From NCBI GenBank assembly GCA_029237695.1, contig CM055265.1:76580013-76644012 (forward strand): a stretch of DNA of 64,000 nucleotides, in the 5' to 3' direction. The translations under genes were made by a program, and so were the position numbers. Under the pieces are notes generated by a model. That model worked only from the letters and a program-made list of their open reading frames with translations. It was not told the DNA's origin and ran no database searches. This document shows positions 23,826 through 37,100 of this stretch, in pieces (position 1 is the stretch's first letter; every line of letters starts with the position of its first letter). Source of the DNA: Conchocele bisecta. Lineage: Eukaryota > Mollusca > Bivalvia > Lucinida > Thyasiridae.

Positions 23826-25710
23826 CAAGAGGCCCAAATGGGCCTGTATCGCTCACCTAAAAGCCTCCATAGTGGTGATCTTGATTTCACAAAGACTCTT
23901 CACTTACAACTTCAAATGTTCCACAGAATTTGTTGGTACCTTCTGATCTAACATATATTGCGAATGTGCATGTGATTTACTGCTATACCTTCGATTTGAT
24001 ATATAAAATGACCATATTCGGTCAAAAATAAAATTTGACCCCTATTTGACCCCTATTTGACCCCTCGGTCCATGACCATTTTTGACCCAGAGGCCACCAT
24101 ATGAACAAATCTGAATCAGCGTTAACTATCGATCATTCGTACAAAGTTTCGTCGAAATCGGCCATGCGGTTTGCGAGAAGAAGATTTTTTGACAATTTGA
24201 CCTACTTTTCAACGGCGGGCATCTTGGATTTGGTGATGACCTCCATTTTGACAAAAATGAGGCTTCACCAACAAACCATTTCAGTTAAGTTTGGTCAATA
24301 TCGGCCAAGCAGTTCACAAGAAGAAGTCCTTTGAAATCTTTAGTAAAAGAACAACCTCTTAACCTGTCGGTGGCCATCTTGGATGACGTAATCATCTGAT
24401 TTTGGCAAAACATGCTTCAGAGTGATTGTCTCGTCGATACCTTGGATTGGATATATTATATGACCATATTCGGTCAAAAATATAATTTGACCCCTAGTTG
24501 ACCCCTCGGGCCACGCCCATTTTTGACTATCAATCATTCACACAGAGTTTCGTCGAAATCAGCCTGGAGGTTTGTGAGAAGAAGATTTTTTTGACAAATT
24601 GACCTACTTTTCAACGGCGGACATCTTGGATTTGGTGATGACCTCCATTTAACAAAAATGGACAGGCTTCACCCACAGACCATTACAGTTAAGTTTGGCC
24701 AATATCGGCCAAGCAGTTCACAAGAAGAATACGTTTGAAATCTTTAGTAAAATAACAACTTTTTTACCTTTCGGTGGCCATCTTGGATGACAAAATCATC
24801 TGATTTAGCAAAAAAATGCTCCAGAGTGATCGACTAATCGATACCTTCGATTTGATATATTATATGACCATATTCGGGCAAAAATATAATTTGACCCCTA
24901 GTTGACCCCTCGGGCCACGCCCATTTTTGACCCAGGGGCCACCATATGAACAAATCTGAAACAGCGTTCAATATCAATCATTCACACCAAGTTTCGTCGA
25001 AATCGGCCTGGAGGTATGTGAGAAGAAGATTTTTTGACAATTTGACCTACTTTTCAACGGCGGACATCTTGGATTTGGTGATGACCTCCATTTTAACAAA
25101 AATGGACAGGCTTCACCCACAGACCATTACAGTTAAGTTTGGCCAATATCGGCCAAGCAGTTCACAAGAAGAATACGTTTGAAATCTTTAGTAAAAGAAC
25201 AACTTTTTCACCTTTCGGTGGCCATCTTGGATGACAAAATTATCTGATTTAGACAAAAAATGCTCCAGAGTGATCGACTAGTCGATATCTTCGATTTGAT
25301 ATATTATATGACCATATTCGGTCAAAAATAAAATTTGACCCATATTTGACACCACGCGCCACGCCCATTTTTGACCCAGGGGCCACCATATGAACAAATC
25401 TGAATCAGCATTAACTATCGATCATTCATACAAAGTTTCGTCAAAATTGGCCTGGTGGTTCGTGAGAAGAAGATTTTTTAAGAATTTGACCTACTTTTCC
25501 ACGGCGGCCATCTTGGATTGTCGATGACCTTCATTTTAACAAATCTGAAATGGCATCACCCATATATCATCTCTGTAAAGTTTGACCAACATCGGCTCAG
25601 CAGTTCGGGAGAAGAAGATGGTTGAAAATGTTCACGGACGACGGACGACGGACGACGGACACTTTGCCATAAGAATAGCTCACATGAGCTTTGCTCAGGT
25701 GAGCTAAAAA
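23826..25710 (+). mobile_element. Second Helentron/pearl-like element with ~430-bp repeats
   Basis: It starts CAAGAGGCCCAAATGGGCCT (a 5' palindrome) and ends with GACGGACGACGGACGACGG and the hairpin AGCTCACATGAGC-TTT-GCTCAGGTGAGCT (25678-25706) plus A5. It has about four tandem units of ~430 bp, divergent relatives of those in 12083-15470 (GGCCATCTTGGATGAC, GGGCCACGCCCATTTTTGAC). There is no gene. Confidence 0.7.
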
Positions 25711-25959
25711 TAATCAAAATGTGCTAAACAAATATATACATTGCAAGTGTGCGTTTCTGTAGTCCAGGATACAAACACATCTGACACAGCACTTGGTTAA
25801 TCAAAAGTAAATGTAAAACACAATTGATACCAAACATTGGCAAAATGTGTATAACACTCGAAGTGACAGTCGTGCTCAATGACGACGGGGATTGCGAAAA
25901 TTGGGAATAATATCCCTGAAGGTAGTGCCTATTTCAAATTAGCATTACATATGTAGAGA

Positions 25960-26150
25960 TAGCTCCAAATTATTTGAAGAGCTCTCTAAATCATTTGGAG
26001 CTAGCTCTAACTATGTAGAGGTATCATTAACTATTTAGAGCTAGCAATAATTATTGAGTTTATGTAGATTCGGGATTCCAGGAACGCCAACTGTACATAA
26101 ACTCAAATATAAAATGCTAGCTCTAAATAACTAATGCTAGCATTAATTAC
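25960..26150. repeat. AGAGCTAGCTCT palindrome-rich repeat, copy 1
   Basis: It is a series of TTTAGAGCTAGCTCTAA-type palindromes. A second copy lies at 26548-26670 with the same flanking GAGTTTATGTAGATT. Together they bracket the 26157-26303 palindrome, probably as parts of one foldback element. Confidence 0.7.
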
Positions 26151-26156
26151 TATAGG

Positions 26157-26303
26157 AATGAATGGCCTTTTTGTGGAATTTATCGGGGTATAAACTTGGA
26201 AAAGTCGCGGGAATACTGGACGAAGGCCGGAAGGCCTCGTCCAGTATTCCGCGACTTTTCCAAGTTTATATCCCCGATAAATTCCACAAAAAGGCCATTC
26301 ATT
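26157..26303. repeat. 147-bp near-perfect palindrome
   Basis: Arms of about 70 bp (AATGAATGGCCTTTTTGTGG ... AATACTGGACGA) are inverted with two or three differences around a GGCCGGAAGGCC centre. No coding. A foldback MITE is likely. Confidence 0.9.
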
Positions 26304-26685
26304 GCTTATAATTCCAGCATTTGAAATAAATTCATCAAGAAAATGTGTTTATTTTCCGTTTTCTTAAGAATTACTTTAACTGCACCTGACGGTTACGGAA
26401 AGTAGTTCGGCATGGGAGTTTACTGGGATATAAATTTTGGACAGAGACTTGCTACGGACCAATAAAATGTTAGGGAATTGTGTAAATATCTTTGTGCTGG
26501 AATTATATTGTATTTGACTTTATGTACACTTTGCATTCTTGTCTATAACTAGCTCCAACTCATTTGAAGAGCTCTCTAAATTATTTAGAGCTAGCTCTAA
26601 ATAGTTAATGCTATCTCTAATTATATAGAGCTAGCAATGGGTATTTGAGTTTATGTAGATTTGGCGTTTCATAAAACAGACTATC

Positions 26686-26788
26686 AGTTGGCTATGGCAA
26701 GCCAAATGCACAATTATTACCTAAACCATGGTTTACGTTAAACCATGGAATAGGGAATCATTGTGCATTTGGCATGCCATGGTTGGCG
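26686..26788. repeat. Inverted repeat, ~50-bp arms
   Basis: TTGGCTATGGCAAGCCAAAT...CCATGGTTTACG is inverted as CGTTAAACCATGG...GCATGCCATGGTTGG. The arms pair with scattered mismatches. Confidence 0.8.
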
Positions 26789-28053
26789 TATAGAGATGAT
26801 CGTGATGCTGTCTTTATGTATCTTTTGTAGAATATTTACCGTATGATGATAGTATTACGAGGTTGAATTCTCGTAGTCTGTTTATTTGGATTCCATAGTT
26901 GTTCTTCATTGTTTTGACTTTTTTTGTATATGGGGAATTAGCTCATTCTGTCCAAATAATGAATTTAACAAATAACTACGTTTAACAGTTTTATTTTGTA
27001 TGTTTCTTGTTTGTTGTCATGCCAATAAATTACCAAATACAAATGTAACATGTTGAAGATGTATCTCCAAACACACTGCCAGAGCGCCAAACGGCGGCTG
27101 TATGTCCGTTTATTACTTTTACATGATGTTTCCTTGTGAACAACTATTTTGCAACCCTCGGAATATATTTCCAATTTTTAATTGCAAACATAATGGATAC
27201 ACTAGATTAACGAAAGAAATTGTTTATTATGTGATATCAGAATGTATTATCTCATTTACATATTGGCCCTATGACGTTTATTCAGCTTGGACGGTTTATG
27301 GCTTAATCTTGACAGCGTTGCATAACATACAGACAAATTAATGGCCATGCAATATGCAGATTTTCGACTTTAATATCTAGTAAAAATTAAAAGTACTTTC
27401 GCAATTCTTTGAATAAAAGTTCAATATTATTCCTCACTTTGAAATAAATACAATATTTAGAATCCATATAAAATAACAAACATTCTGATATGAATATTGA
27501 CCGAAAACGACCAATAATTATATATTTGACATCTTTGTTAAATGATTGTCTCTTAAATAACACAACTGTTTTGCAACCTGTGCAGACCCAGATCAGCCTG
27601 CACATCCGCGCAGTCTCATAATGACCTACACCGCTCGCTACTGTATGGTGCGGACCAAATTCCAGTTCATGACAATAACCCTTAGCATGTATTATATAGG
27701 TACTTTAAAGTTTCGTTTTACATTGAAACAAAATGCAACGCAAGTTTCAATATTTTTTCATATTGACATTTCACGAGTTCATTTTGGTCAGTGCCGGAAC
27801 TACGTTTCACCTCGCAAAATAGTTCCGTCAAAATCACCACTAATCGGTTTATTTTATTTATATTTTGTATATTTGATTCGTATGTGAGTATATGCCACTC
27901 GTTCATGCAATATCTCAGGCTGCTGAACTCGTGCATATATCCACATACAAATCAAATAACCTACATGTATAAAGCTTATGCATATGTGAAGTAAGAAGAA
28001 AGTACAGTGGAGGAAACCAAGTTATGTCATGGCGTGTAACAAGCAGATTATAC
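26789..28053. other. AT-rich intronic or downstream sequence without recognised gene
   Basis: I found no exon-like segment with splice sites and no protein similarity. About 27570-27610 contains a dispersed GCAGACCCAGATCAGCCTGC motif related to 29190-29250 and 63315-63370. Confidence 0.35.
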
Positions 28054-28117
28054 CTGGAAGGGAGGCCAATTTCTTCTCAGCATCCACGTTAATCGCATTG
28101 TTGATCATCGGACACAG
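28054..28117 (-). CDS. LBP/BPI-like gene, exon 6
   Basis: Acceptor GTGTTTCAG, donor GTATAATC. It encodes LCPMINNAINVDAEKKLASL. The Cys pairs with that of exon 5, 39 residues apart as in the family. The last exon found; it ends in phase 1. Confidence 0.85.
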
Positions 28118-31100
28118 CTGAAACACATGACCAAATCAGAACAACATACATACAGTGGAAGCTCTCTAACCGGACACCCTGGGAGGTCCCCATGATGTCT
28201 GGTTTAAAGATGTTTCACTGTAATCCCGGTGTAAGAGCACTGAAATACATGCATGTGTGCATCGCAATCATGAACACTGATAAACTTCAGCGATATTTGA
28301 CAGTGAAATCGGTCATAATTTAACACATCGATGTCGCAAGGGTGTCCGGTTTATAGAGGTTATACGGTATATACTTAACGAAACATATTTAACTTTCACT
28401 TGAACACTATTATTATTATTAATGTGCAATTCACGAACAAATCGATGGTTGGTTGTGCCAAAATAACAAGCATAATGCCGGAATTAAATAGTCGTGTACA
28501 TATAAGAAAAGTTTATGTATATAGTACAATGTAGTGGACTTTGCTCGCAAATGTTTTTCTACGTTGCATCATTACACGGACGCCATTCTGTAACGCGATG
28601 TGACGTTATTCGATCAATGAAACGTAAATTTTGAGCCGTTGAGACCTAAATAAATATGCATATCTAGTCTATGCAGGATACGACAATGTGTTAACAGTCA
28701 GTGTGTATTTTATCATTGCAAGGCTCATCACCGGACAAAATATGGTAAAGTGGACAGCAACGAAACAGTAACTTATGGATAAAGTGGACAGCTAAAATAA
28801 TCCTCAAAACACCCGTCTGTACATCTGTGTACCTGTTTGTTCAGGCTGTCACTGATCACGTGAGCCACTTTGTTTCTAAAGAGGTTGTAGAGCCAGGCCA
28901 TTCCGCCGTGAAACTTGAAGTTCACATCCCCCACCCTGCTGTCACATGACTGCGCCGCGATACTGGGGCGGCCATTTTTGTCCGTGGCTACAACAAACAG
29001 TGTATGGTGTTCAAATTAAGTGATGAAACAAATTAGTGACAATATTTTAACCCTTTCATCCCTAAGTAACTGGAATAGATTTTGATATGTTAAATTTTGA
29101 AACCAATCCAATAGTCACAAAATGATTTTCAGACTAGTCCATTTATGAAAAGGGGGTGTTTTTCTATTCAAATATATGAAAATTACTTGCAAAAAGTGCA
29201 GATCCCGATGAGACGGCTCGTCACGAGCCGGCTCATCTGGATCTACACTGTTTGCCAATACCACTATACAGGTATGTAGTGTTGAAATGGTTAATTGCAC
29301 ATTTGCATCGTATTGCTGAACCAAAAATTCGGTGATTGGTGGAAAATGCGGATATAGTACTGAAGTAAACAGCATTGTGAACGCTAGTTATTCTGCAATC
29401 ACTGGTATGGTTATTCATTTAGTTCACAATCAAAAAGCGTTGTGTTTCACAAATTATGTTTCATGTTAGAGCAATAGCAACAAGAAATGCGTCTGTCGAA
29501 CGCGGATGCCACCTGCAGCATATTTGAGAAACTGTGACAAAGTGGTTAACCGAAAAGTGTGACGGACGGACGGACGGACGGACAGACGGACGTTCCAACA
29601 TTTTGGGTTTATGGGGTATTTCCATTGTTTGAAGAACAATGAAAAAGCCCCTAAACAACAATAGAGTTTTTGAGCTTACGGAATATTACAAAGGAATCTT
29701 TTGTTCCTAACCACGCCGCTAAGCTAAGCAGGGGGGTGTGGGGGGTTGCGCATACATTACATGTACGTACGTACGTAGAATGCAATTAGAACTAGCATGC
29801 TTTATATGCATGTACGTACGTAGAACGCAAATCCAACACGCATGCTGTCTACACATGCATGGGCAAATCGTATTTCCAAAAGCGGAAGGCGACATCGAGA
29901 TCGCAAAAACGCGAGATTGTAACATAAAAAAAAAAGACTTTACCCACCCATCCCCAATTACCACATTTGCGACATATCATGTTCGGTCTAGCTGCGCACC
30001 TGATGGTGTTTACAATCGTCAGCCGGTAATCCAGTTTCACGTGCAAAGTGTGACTGACCTTTAGAATTCGGTTGAAACAAACATACCAAAACCACGCTAT
30101 GTAGTCGCTCACGTCATCGCATCGCCGATATATTGATAATTACGCATTAGCTTGTGCATTTTCACATTTGTTTAATTTCTTGATAAAAGCAAGATTTGTT
30201 AGCACATGAGAATCGTTTCCTAAGACGATTCTCAAATTTTGTCAAAATATGTTTTTGTAAAGAAATATCACTGTATTCGGGTTTTATTTTCACATTTGTC
30301 AGATGTCTTAATAAAATATGTTTTGGAAACACATGAGAATCGTCTCCTTAGACGATTCTAATATTTGGTAAAAATAATTGTTGTCACATTTGTTTGATTT
30401 CTTAGACCGTACAAATAATTGACAAATTCAAAAATCCATAACTTAATTTGTGTTTCTCGAGTCGGGTTTCATATGGTGGCGAGGAAATACGATCGATTAC
30501 ACACCGTGAAAATCTTGTTGGAACGTAAATGTCAATTGTCACGTAGGCCATTTCAGTTTACCGCGCGTTACGTCAGCTGTTATTCTAAGTACGTATGGTC
30601 GCTCGTTAGGAGCATTTCTTTCCTTCTTTTATAAGGTATGGGTTGTGGCTAGGGCTTAGAACACCGACTTCCAATCTGGAGGTTGTGGGTTCAAACATCG
30701 CCTTGGGAATCACACATACCTTCATAGTATGTCCATCCCATTCAATTTCACTTTTTCCTTCGTTCATATGCCGTGTAGAAACGATAATTAAGAACCTTAA
30801 ATTCCATTTCCACCCCGTGAAGGAACATGCATTTATTTCTCTAAAGTTATGTGTCTTGGCCTGACGACGCAGTGAGACGAAAACGTTAAGATACATAAAA
30901 TAAATCAATAACCATCGATCGCCGCAGAATATTTTCGCTAATTAATTTCAAATTCGATTAAATTAATATAATCAGCGTCACTGTAGATTGCTATATCACT
31001 TTCTTGCGATACACAGGTACTGTGTGACACAGTAGCTGCGAATCGCCAGGACGCCCGCGGCGTTATCGATCAATAAAGTGGGCAGTATTGGTATTAAGTG

Positions 31101-34100
31101 TATGCCAGTCCGGTGCAAAAAAAACAGGCCTGTAGCGGGACGTTCTAACAGAAAATAGTGACTTGCCCGGGACTAAATTCCGGCATAGAGGCACTTGCCC
31201 GAGATTAAAACCGACTTGTCCCAGGCGTCGGGAATTCCAATTTGTACAGCCCTGACAGACTTTTGACGCAACAAATGGCTACGTTTTTCCGCAAAAATGT
31301 GAAGGTAAAACTGGTCAACGTCATGTTAATGGCGGCATTAGTGTGTTCCAAAAGCTTACATGTATCAAGTGAGTTTTTGCGATAGCTCTAAGTATAGAGA
31401 GGTGACTCCTCAGGAAACGGGTGCAGTTTTCGACGTGAAACATTTTACGGCGGCCCGGATTGCCGCACCGGTATGTCTGGTAGATATACTTACCCATACC
31501 GATGATGAGGGAGAAGTAGACGCCGGCCACCGACGCCGTAAACGTCCCATGATCGCGCACAACTTTGCTGTGACATATAATATAGTAAGTAAGTAAGTAA
31601 GTAAGTAAGTAACGTCTTTATTTATAGAAGAAGCTCAGTTGACCTAGCCAATCTTCCCTGAGATCATCTATCTATCTACAAGTACATGTATATTAATAAT
31701 AGTTTTCCGCGGTGCACTCAAGCATAGCGGAAAACTGTTGTCTTTAATACATGGAAATGTAGCACATGCAGCGAGTAGGACTGGTTGTTAACACGTGGTG
31801 TGCTGGCTGTAAGGCGTGCATCGTCATTCTTAATATAGCAGTTACTGCATAAATAGGCAATTTTCTCATATGTGTGATATGATCAGATATGTAAATGTAA
31901 TGTATATTATTGTATATGTACATATTTGTGGGTCCCGTGCTTTCTAGAGTGGATTTGGCCCTAAAGGTTTGTCTCTAGGTTTACCGCAGGGACCACTGTG
32001 GGTTGTGTACTGTCCATATCGACTCATGCAGTACATATCGCAACCAGCAGATATAAGTATGTGTTTGTGTTTCATTTAGGGCCAACTGGAGTATAGTTAA
32101 GACCAAATAATAATGATACAAGTACATGTAAACATGAGTCACAATGTAACAATCGCATGAGTATTAAATTAAGAGCTAATCATGTTGAGTACTTATATGA
32201 ACATGTACTATGTATTAGCTGTTAAAATCTTCCACGGACTTGGCAGTTTTAACATGCACTGGTAGATAATTCAATAGTTTGGCTCCAGAATAGACGATGG
32301 TTGACCTGTATAGTTCAATATTAGGTTTTGGTAGATGCATATTGTTTTTATATGCTGACCTTAAGTTTAACCCATGAATTGCTGTCGTTTGTTTAAATGC
32401 ATTGTTTAGATAATTTGGGCATTATTCATGCACTTAAACATTTGAATTGCTTTTTGATATTGTATTGTGTCTTCAATTTTCATCCAATTAAGTTCCTTAA
32501 AAAGTATGTCGGAGGGGTAGTCTATAGGTTTATCCAAAATAATTATTGCTGCTTTCTTCTGTACTTTAAAAAGTTTAGAGAGTGACTCAATGCTGCAACT
32601 TCCCCAAACAGATGCACAGTAGTCGATATGTGGTAATATGCATGAATTAATGAATAGTATTCTAGTATTCTGCTAGGTTTCGTTAGGTATTTTTTTTATT
32701 CTGCACAAAAGATATAATAACTAGAATTGTGGCCTGTCAGCACACGAATGCCCCCGCTGGCAGCCAAAGAAAACGAGGCATATTTGATCATAAGCCATTT
32801 ACCCGAGCGTTAAGGTTTAGAACGCACCTTGACCCTGGGCTTAGTGGGGGCGGGACGAATGTAGATCTGTCACAGGGCGGTAGAGGACCATTGTAGCAAT
32901 GCGTGTGTGAAATGTGAAGCAGATCCGAGCAAGGAAACACAAATTATAAGACATTTAACTGAATGTTAAGGTTTCAAACGCAAAGTCTGTGACCTTGACC
33001 CTGTGCTTAGCGGGGGCAGGACGAATGTGGATTTGTCACAGGGCGGTAGAGGAGCATTGGAGCAATGCGTGTGTGAAAGTTAGTGTAGGATTGAGAAACG
33101 CGCACGTAGATTTGTCCCAAAGTGTCAAGTAAACAATTAAAGTGGAAAAGGTGAAGGTCAAAGGTGAAGGTCGAAGTAATGGGTGGTGGAGTGTGTAAGG
33201 CATGTTCATATGTATCATGTGTATACATATTTAAGCGATTGGCAAAAGTATTGAGAAGTTATTGTAGGATTGAGAAACGTGCACGTAGATTTGTCCCAAA
33301 GTGCTAAGTAAACATTTAAAGTAGAAAAGGTGAAGGTCAAAGGTCAAGGTCGAAGTACTGGGTGGTGGAGTGTGTAGGGCATGTTCATATGTTATCATGT
33401 GTATATTTAATCGATTGGCAAAAGGATTGAGAAGTTAGTGTAGGATTGAGAAACGTGCACGTAGATTTGTCCCAAAGTGCCAAGCAAACATTTAAAGTGG
33501 AAAAGGTCAAGGCCAAAGGTGAAGGTCGAAGTACTGGGGGGGGGGGGGTTGGAGTGTGTAAGGCATGTTCATATGTATCACGTGTATAAATATTGACATA
33601 ATATGTGAAGCCATGTAGAAGTTAAGAATATGTTAATATCGGGACGTACGGACGGACGGACGTACGGACGGATGCCAGTATACTATATGCCCCCGTGCCT
33701 TTCGGTAGCGGGGGCATAATGAATTGCATTTTTTGACAATGTTTTATACCTGGGTTTGCCATGATAAGGATTCGTCGATGTGAATTCCAAGTAGCTTTTC
33801 ACAGGATGTTTACTGAAGCTGCATAGTATTAAAGATTATAACTGGAAGGTGTTCCCTATTCAATTTAAGTTTGGGTTTAGTTGATAGGATCATTTACTTG
33901 GTTTTATCAATATCAATAGCATTGACTCGAAACCAGGACTCCACTTCAGCCAGTAATACACATGATACAAATAGCTCGTAGCTATTTAATGGCAATTCGT
34001 CTATTCGTTCTTTCGCTGTGTGGAATATTTGCAAACAGTAACTTACAATCTACTTCCGTACCATATGGGAGTAAATTTCAAGAGTTACTGTTCGTAACTG

Positions 34101-37100
34101 CATGTATGTGTAGGAATGAAGATAAATAACATTACATTGTGTTACTTTGTTTCAAATGTCCGTAATGTTCATCTCTATGCTTACGTAGAAACGACTGAAC
34201 CACCAAAACTGGAACCCAAATACGTCATCTTTGGAATGAAAACATCTTAATTATTTTATCATGAAAAAGGGGGCTAACTCCATCATGGAGTTAGGCCCCT
34301 TAATTTTTCCACTGATCACTTCAATAATTAGGCATCACGGGACGGTTGAAAATAGCCAAAATTGACTGCTTTTCTGAGGGCGGCGCGTGCCTTTCACAAT
34401 CAGTTAAGGAGGCTCTTGCGACAAGTATTGAAAAATACTAGCAAATGAAGTACAAATCGCGCGCCACAATAAAAATTCAGTAGCCGCATCAGATGTGTTC
34501 AATTAACTTTTCACAAAGTTACCCCACCCACCTATTTTTGGCAAGGAATTTCAACACGACTGAATTTGTTGGAATTGTTCTCATGAAAATATGAGGCACA
34601 GATACTTTGCTACGTCTTGTTCAATCACTTGTAACACCACACCATTTCCAGAAAATGATTCCAAAGCGGGGTCATAATCACCTCAAATTTTCGCTACAAA
34701 TGCCCGAAAAATACCTTAAATTCTGAAGCGAAACCGTACCGGCGAGACAGAATAGCATGCGCCATTTTCCAAGATGTCAAAGTCAACCGGAGCTAGCATT
34801 CAGTTTCGTAGAATTATGAAATAGTCTAAAAACTACACCGAATCCAGCCTCCCAAAGTCAAGAAATATTCATAAACCTATTTTTCTAGACACACTGGTGT
34901 AACTTACAGGGTCGGTAGTGAAGTATATAGAAAATCGTCCAACCCCTTTTGAAAGCTAACCGCCCACTGTCCCGTGAGACCTTAGTGACTACCTACAACG
35001 CCTTGTAGTTGAAGTCTCCCGCCACCTCCATGGCGGCCCCGGTTGCCTTCCATGTGAGGCCCTGGTTGGGCTGAAGGACGATCGCACTGTCGGGCAGGGT
35101 GAAACTCATCACACGGATGCTGTTCGGAGAAATATACAGAGTAATTGAATGGGTGCGTCACAGGAAGAAAGATGCCAACTCCATGAGATGAACATGGTTA
35201 ACATAGTCATAGCAGATTGTTTAGGATCTAAATTGTATTGCTTAAATGCGTGTTTGCCAATTGAAATGTACTTATTAGTTACATTAGTTTCTCGACCAAT
35301 GAAATAACAACATTTGGTCTCGTTTAATTAAATATTGCGACGCTTTCGCTAATATCTATTAAATGAATCATTAAACGTGCAGCGCTATATTTAAACTGAC
35401 TGTACGCGGTGTTGCCATTAGGTCACGAGACGCACAGTATATGACCGCCCACACACGCGCTCACTTCGTGTCATACCACCAATCACATACGAGTACATCA
35501 ATTCAAATCACGTTTATGGACGGAGCTTCGCGACGGGCTGGATAAACAATAAGTAAGTTATAGTTCACATATTGAGTATTTAATAAACTAATTTCTTGCG
35601 CGCTAGCGCTCGCTCCAAATTGATTGAATAAAAATTCAATATGTGAACTATAAATATTACTTACAGTGGAACCTCTCTAAACCAGACACCAAGAAAATAT
35701 ATGTGATCTGATTTTGAGAGGTGTCTCGGTAACGCACCTCATATTCTAATGCCTGTTCATGGTTACAAAAGAAATACAGTGGGGTCATCGTGTAAGTGTA
35801 TCGTTTCCACGCACGCGTGTCGTGTGCGTCCCGTGTTCGTCTCGTGCCGTGATTTTAATGAGGACCCGAAGTTCGTTTCGTTTTACTAATTTGCATATCG
35901 TGTTGGTGTGAATCGTGCCGTGTAAAACGATACGAAGATAAAATATAGGTGCCGTGTTACACGGCGGACGATTTGGATTAACCAATGAGATTATCAGAAT
36001 CGTGTAGTTAAAATATACCGATGTACCTGTTCATTTCGCATGTAAACTGTACGGTTTTCATTTCGATTTTCGGCCACGATTTTAAGTTTTTCAAATTGAA
36101 TAAATTTTCAGTTCTACGATACATAATCAATTTAAAACTGAGGATTGTGAAGTATCACAATGCATCTTATCTTATACACGTGTGTTCAATAAAGTAATTC
36201 ATTAGTAATGCATCATTGTACTCCGCACCAACGCCGAGGACACACAACAATGATCCCCCACACACACCGGCCATCACCATTTGGCGTCCTAAAAGTTCCG
36301 GTCTATATTCCACAGTGGGAACAATGTGTATCACCACCACCACGAGTTTTTGGCTATGACTACAGTACACCCACGACACCCACTTCTATATGTAACGCAG
36401 GAAGACTTGCATGACTTAAGTTAAATGCAGACTACTAGTCATGGTTCGGTGGCCGACTGATCAGATGATATACTAGTCATGGTTCAGTGGCCTACTGATT
36501 AAGTGCTAAACTAGTCCAGGTGCTATGGCCGACTGATCAAGTTCCAAACTAGTCCTGGTGTGATGGCCGACTGATAAAGTTCCAAACTAGTCCTGGTGCG
36601 ATGGCCGACTGATGAAGTTCCAAACTAGTCCAGGTGCGATGGCCGACTGATGAAGTTCCAAACTAGTCCAGGTGCGATGGCCGACTGATCGAGTGCTATA
36701 CTAGTCCTGGTGCGATGGCCGACTGATCAATTGCTAAACTAGTCCCGATGCGATGACCGACTGATCAAGTTCTAAACTAGTCCTGGTACGATGGCCGATT
36801 GATCGATTGCTATACTAGTCCTGGTGCGATGGCCGACTGATCAAGTTCTAAACTAGTCCTGGTGCGAAGGCCGACTGATCAAGTGCTATACTAGTCCTGG
36901 TGCGATGGCCGACTGATCAAGTTATAAACTAGTCCTGGTGCGATGGCCGACTGATGAAGTGCTAATTTAAAACTAATCATGGTGCGATAGCTGACTGATC
37001 AGTTACTATACTAGGAAATGTGCAATGGTCGACTGATCAAGTGCTATACTAGTCATGGTGTGTTGGCCGACTGATCAAGTGCTATACTAGTCAAGGTGCG

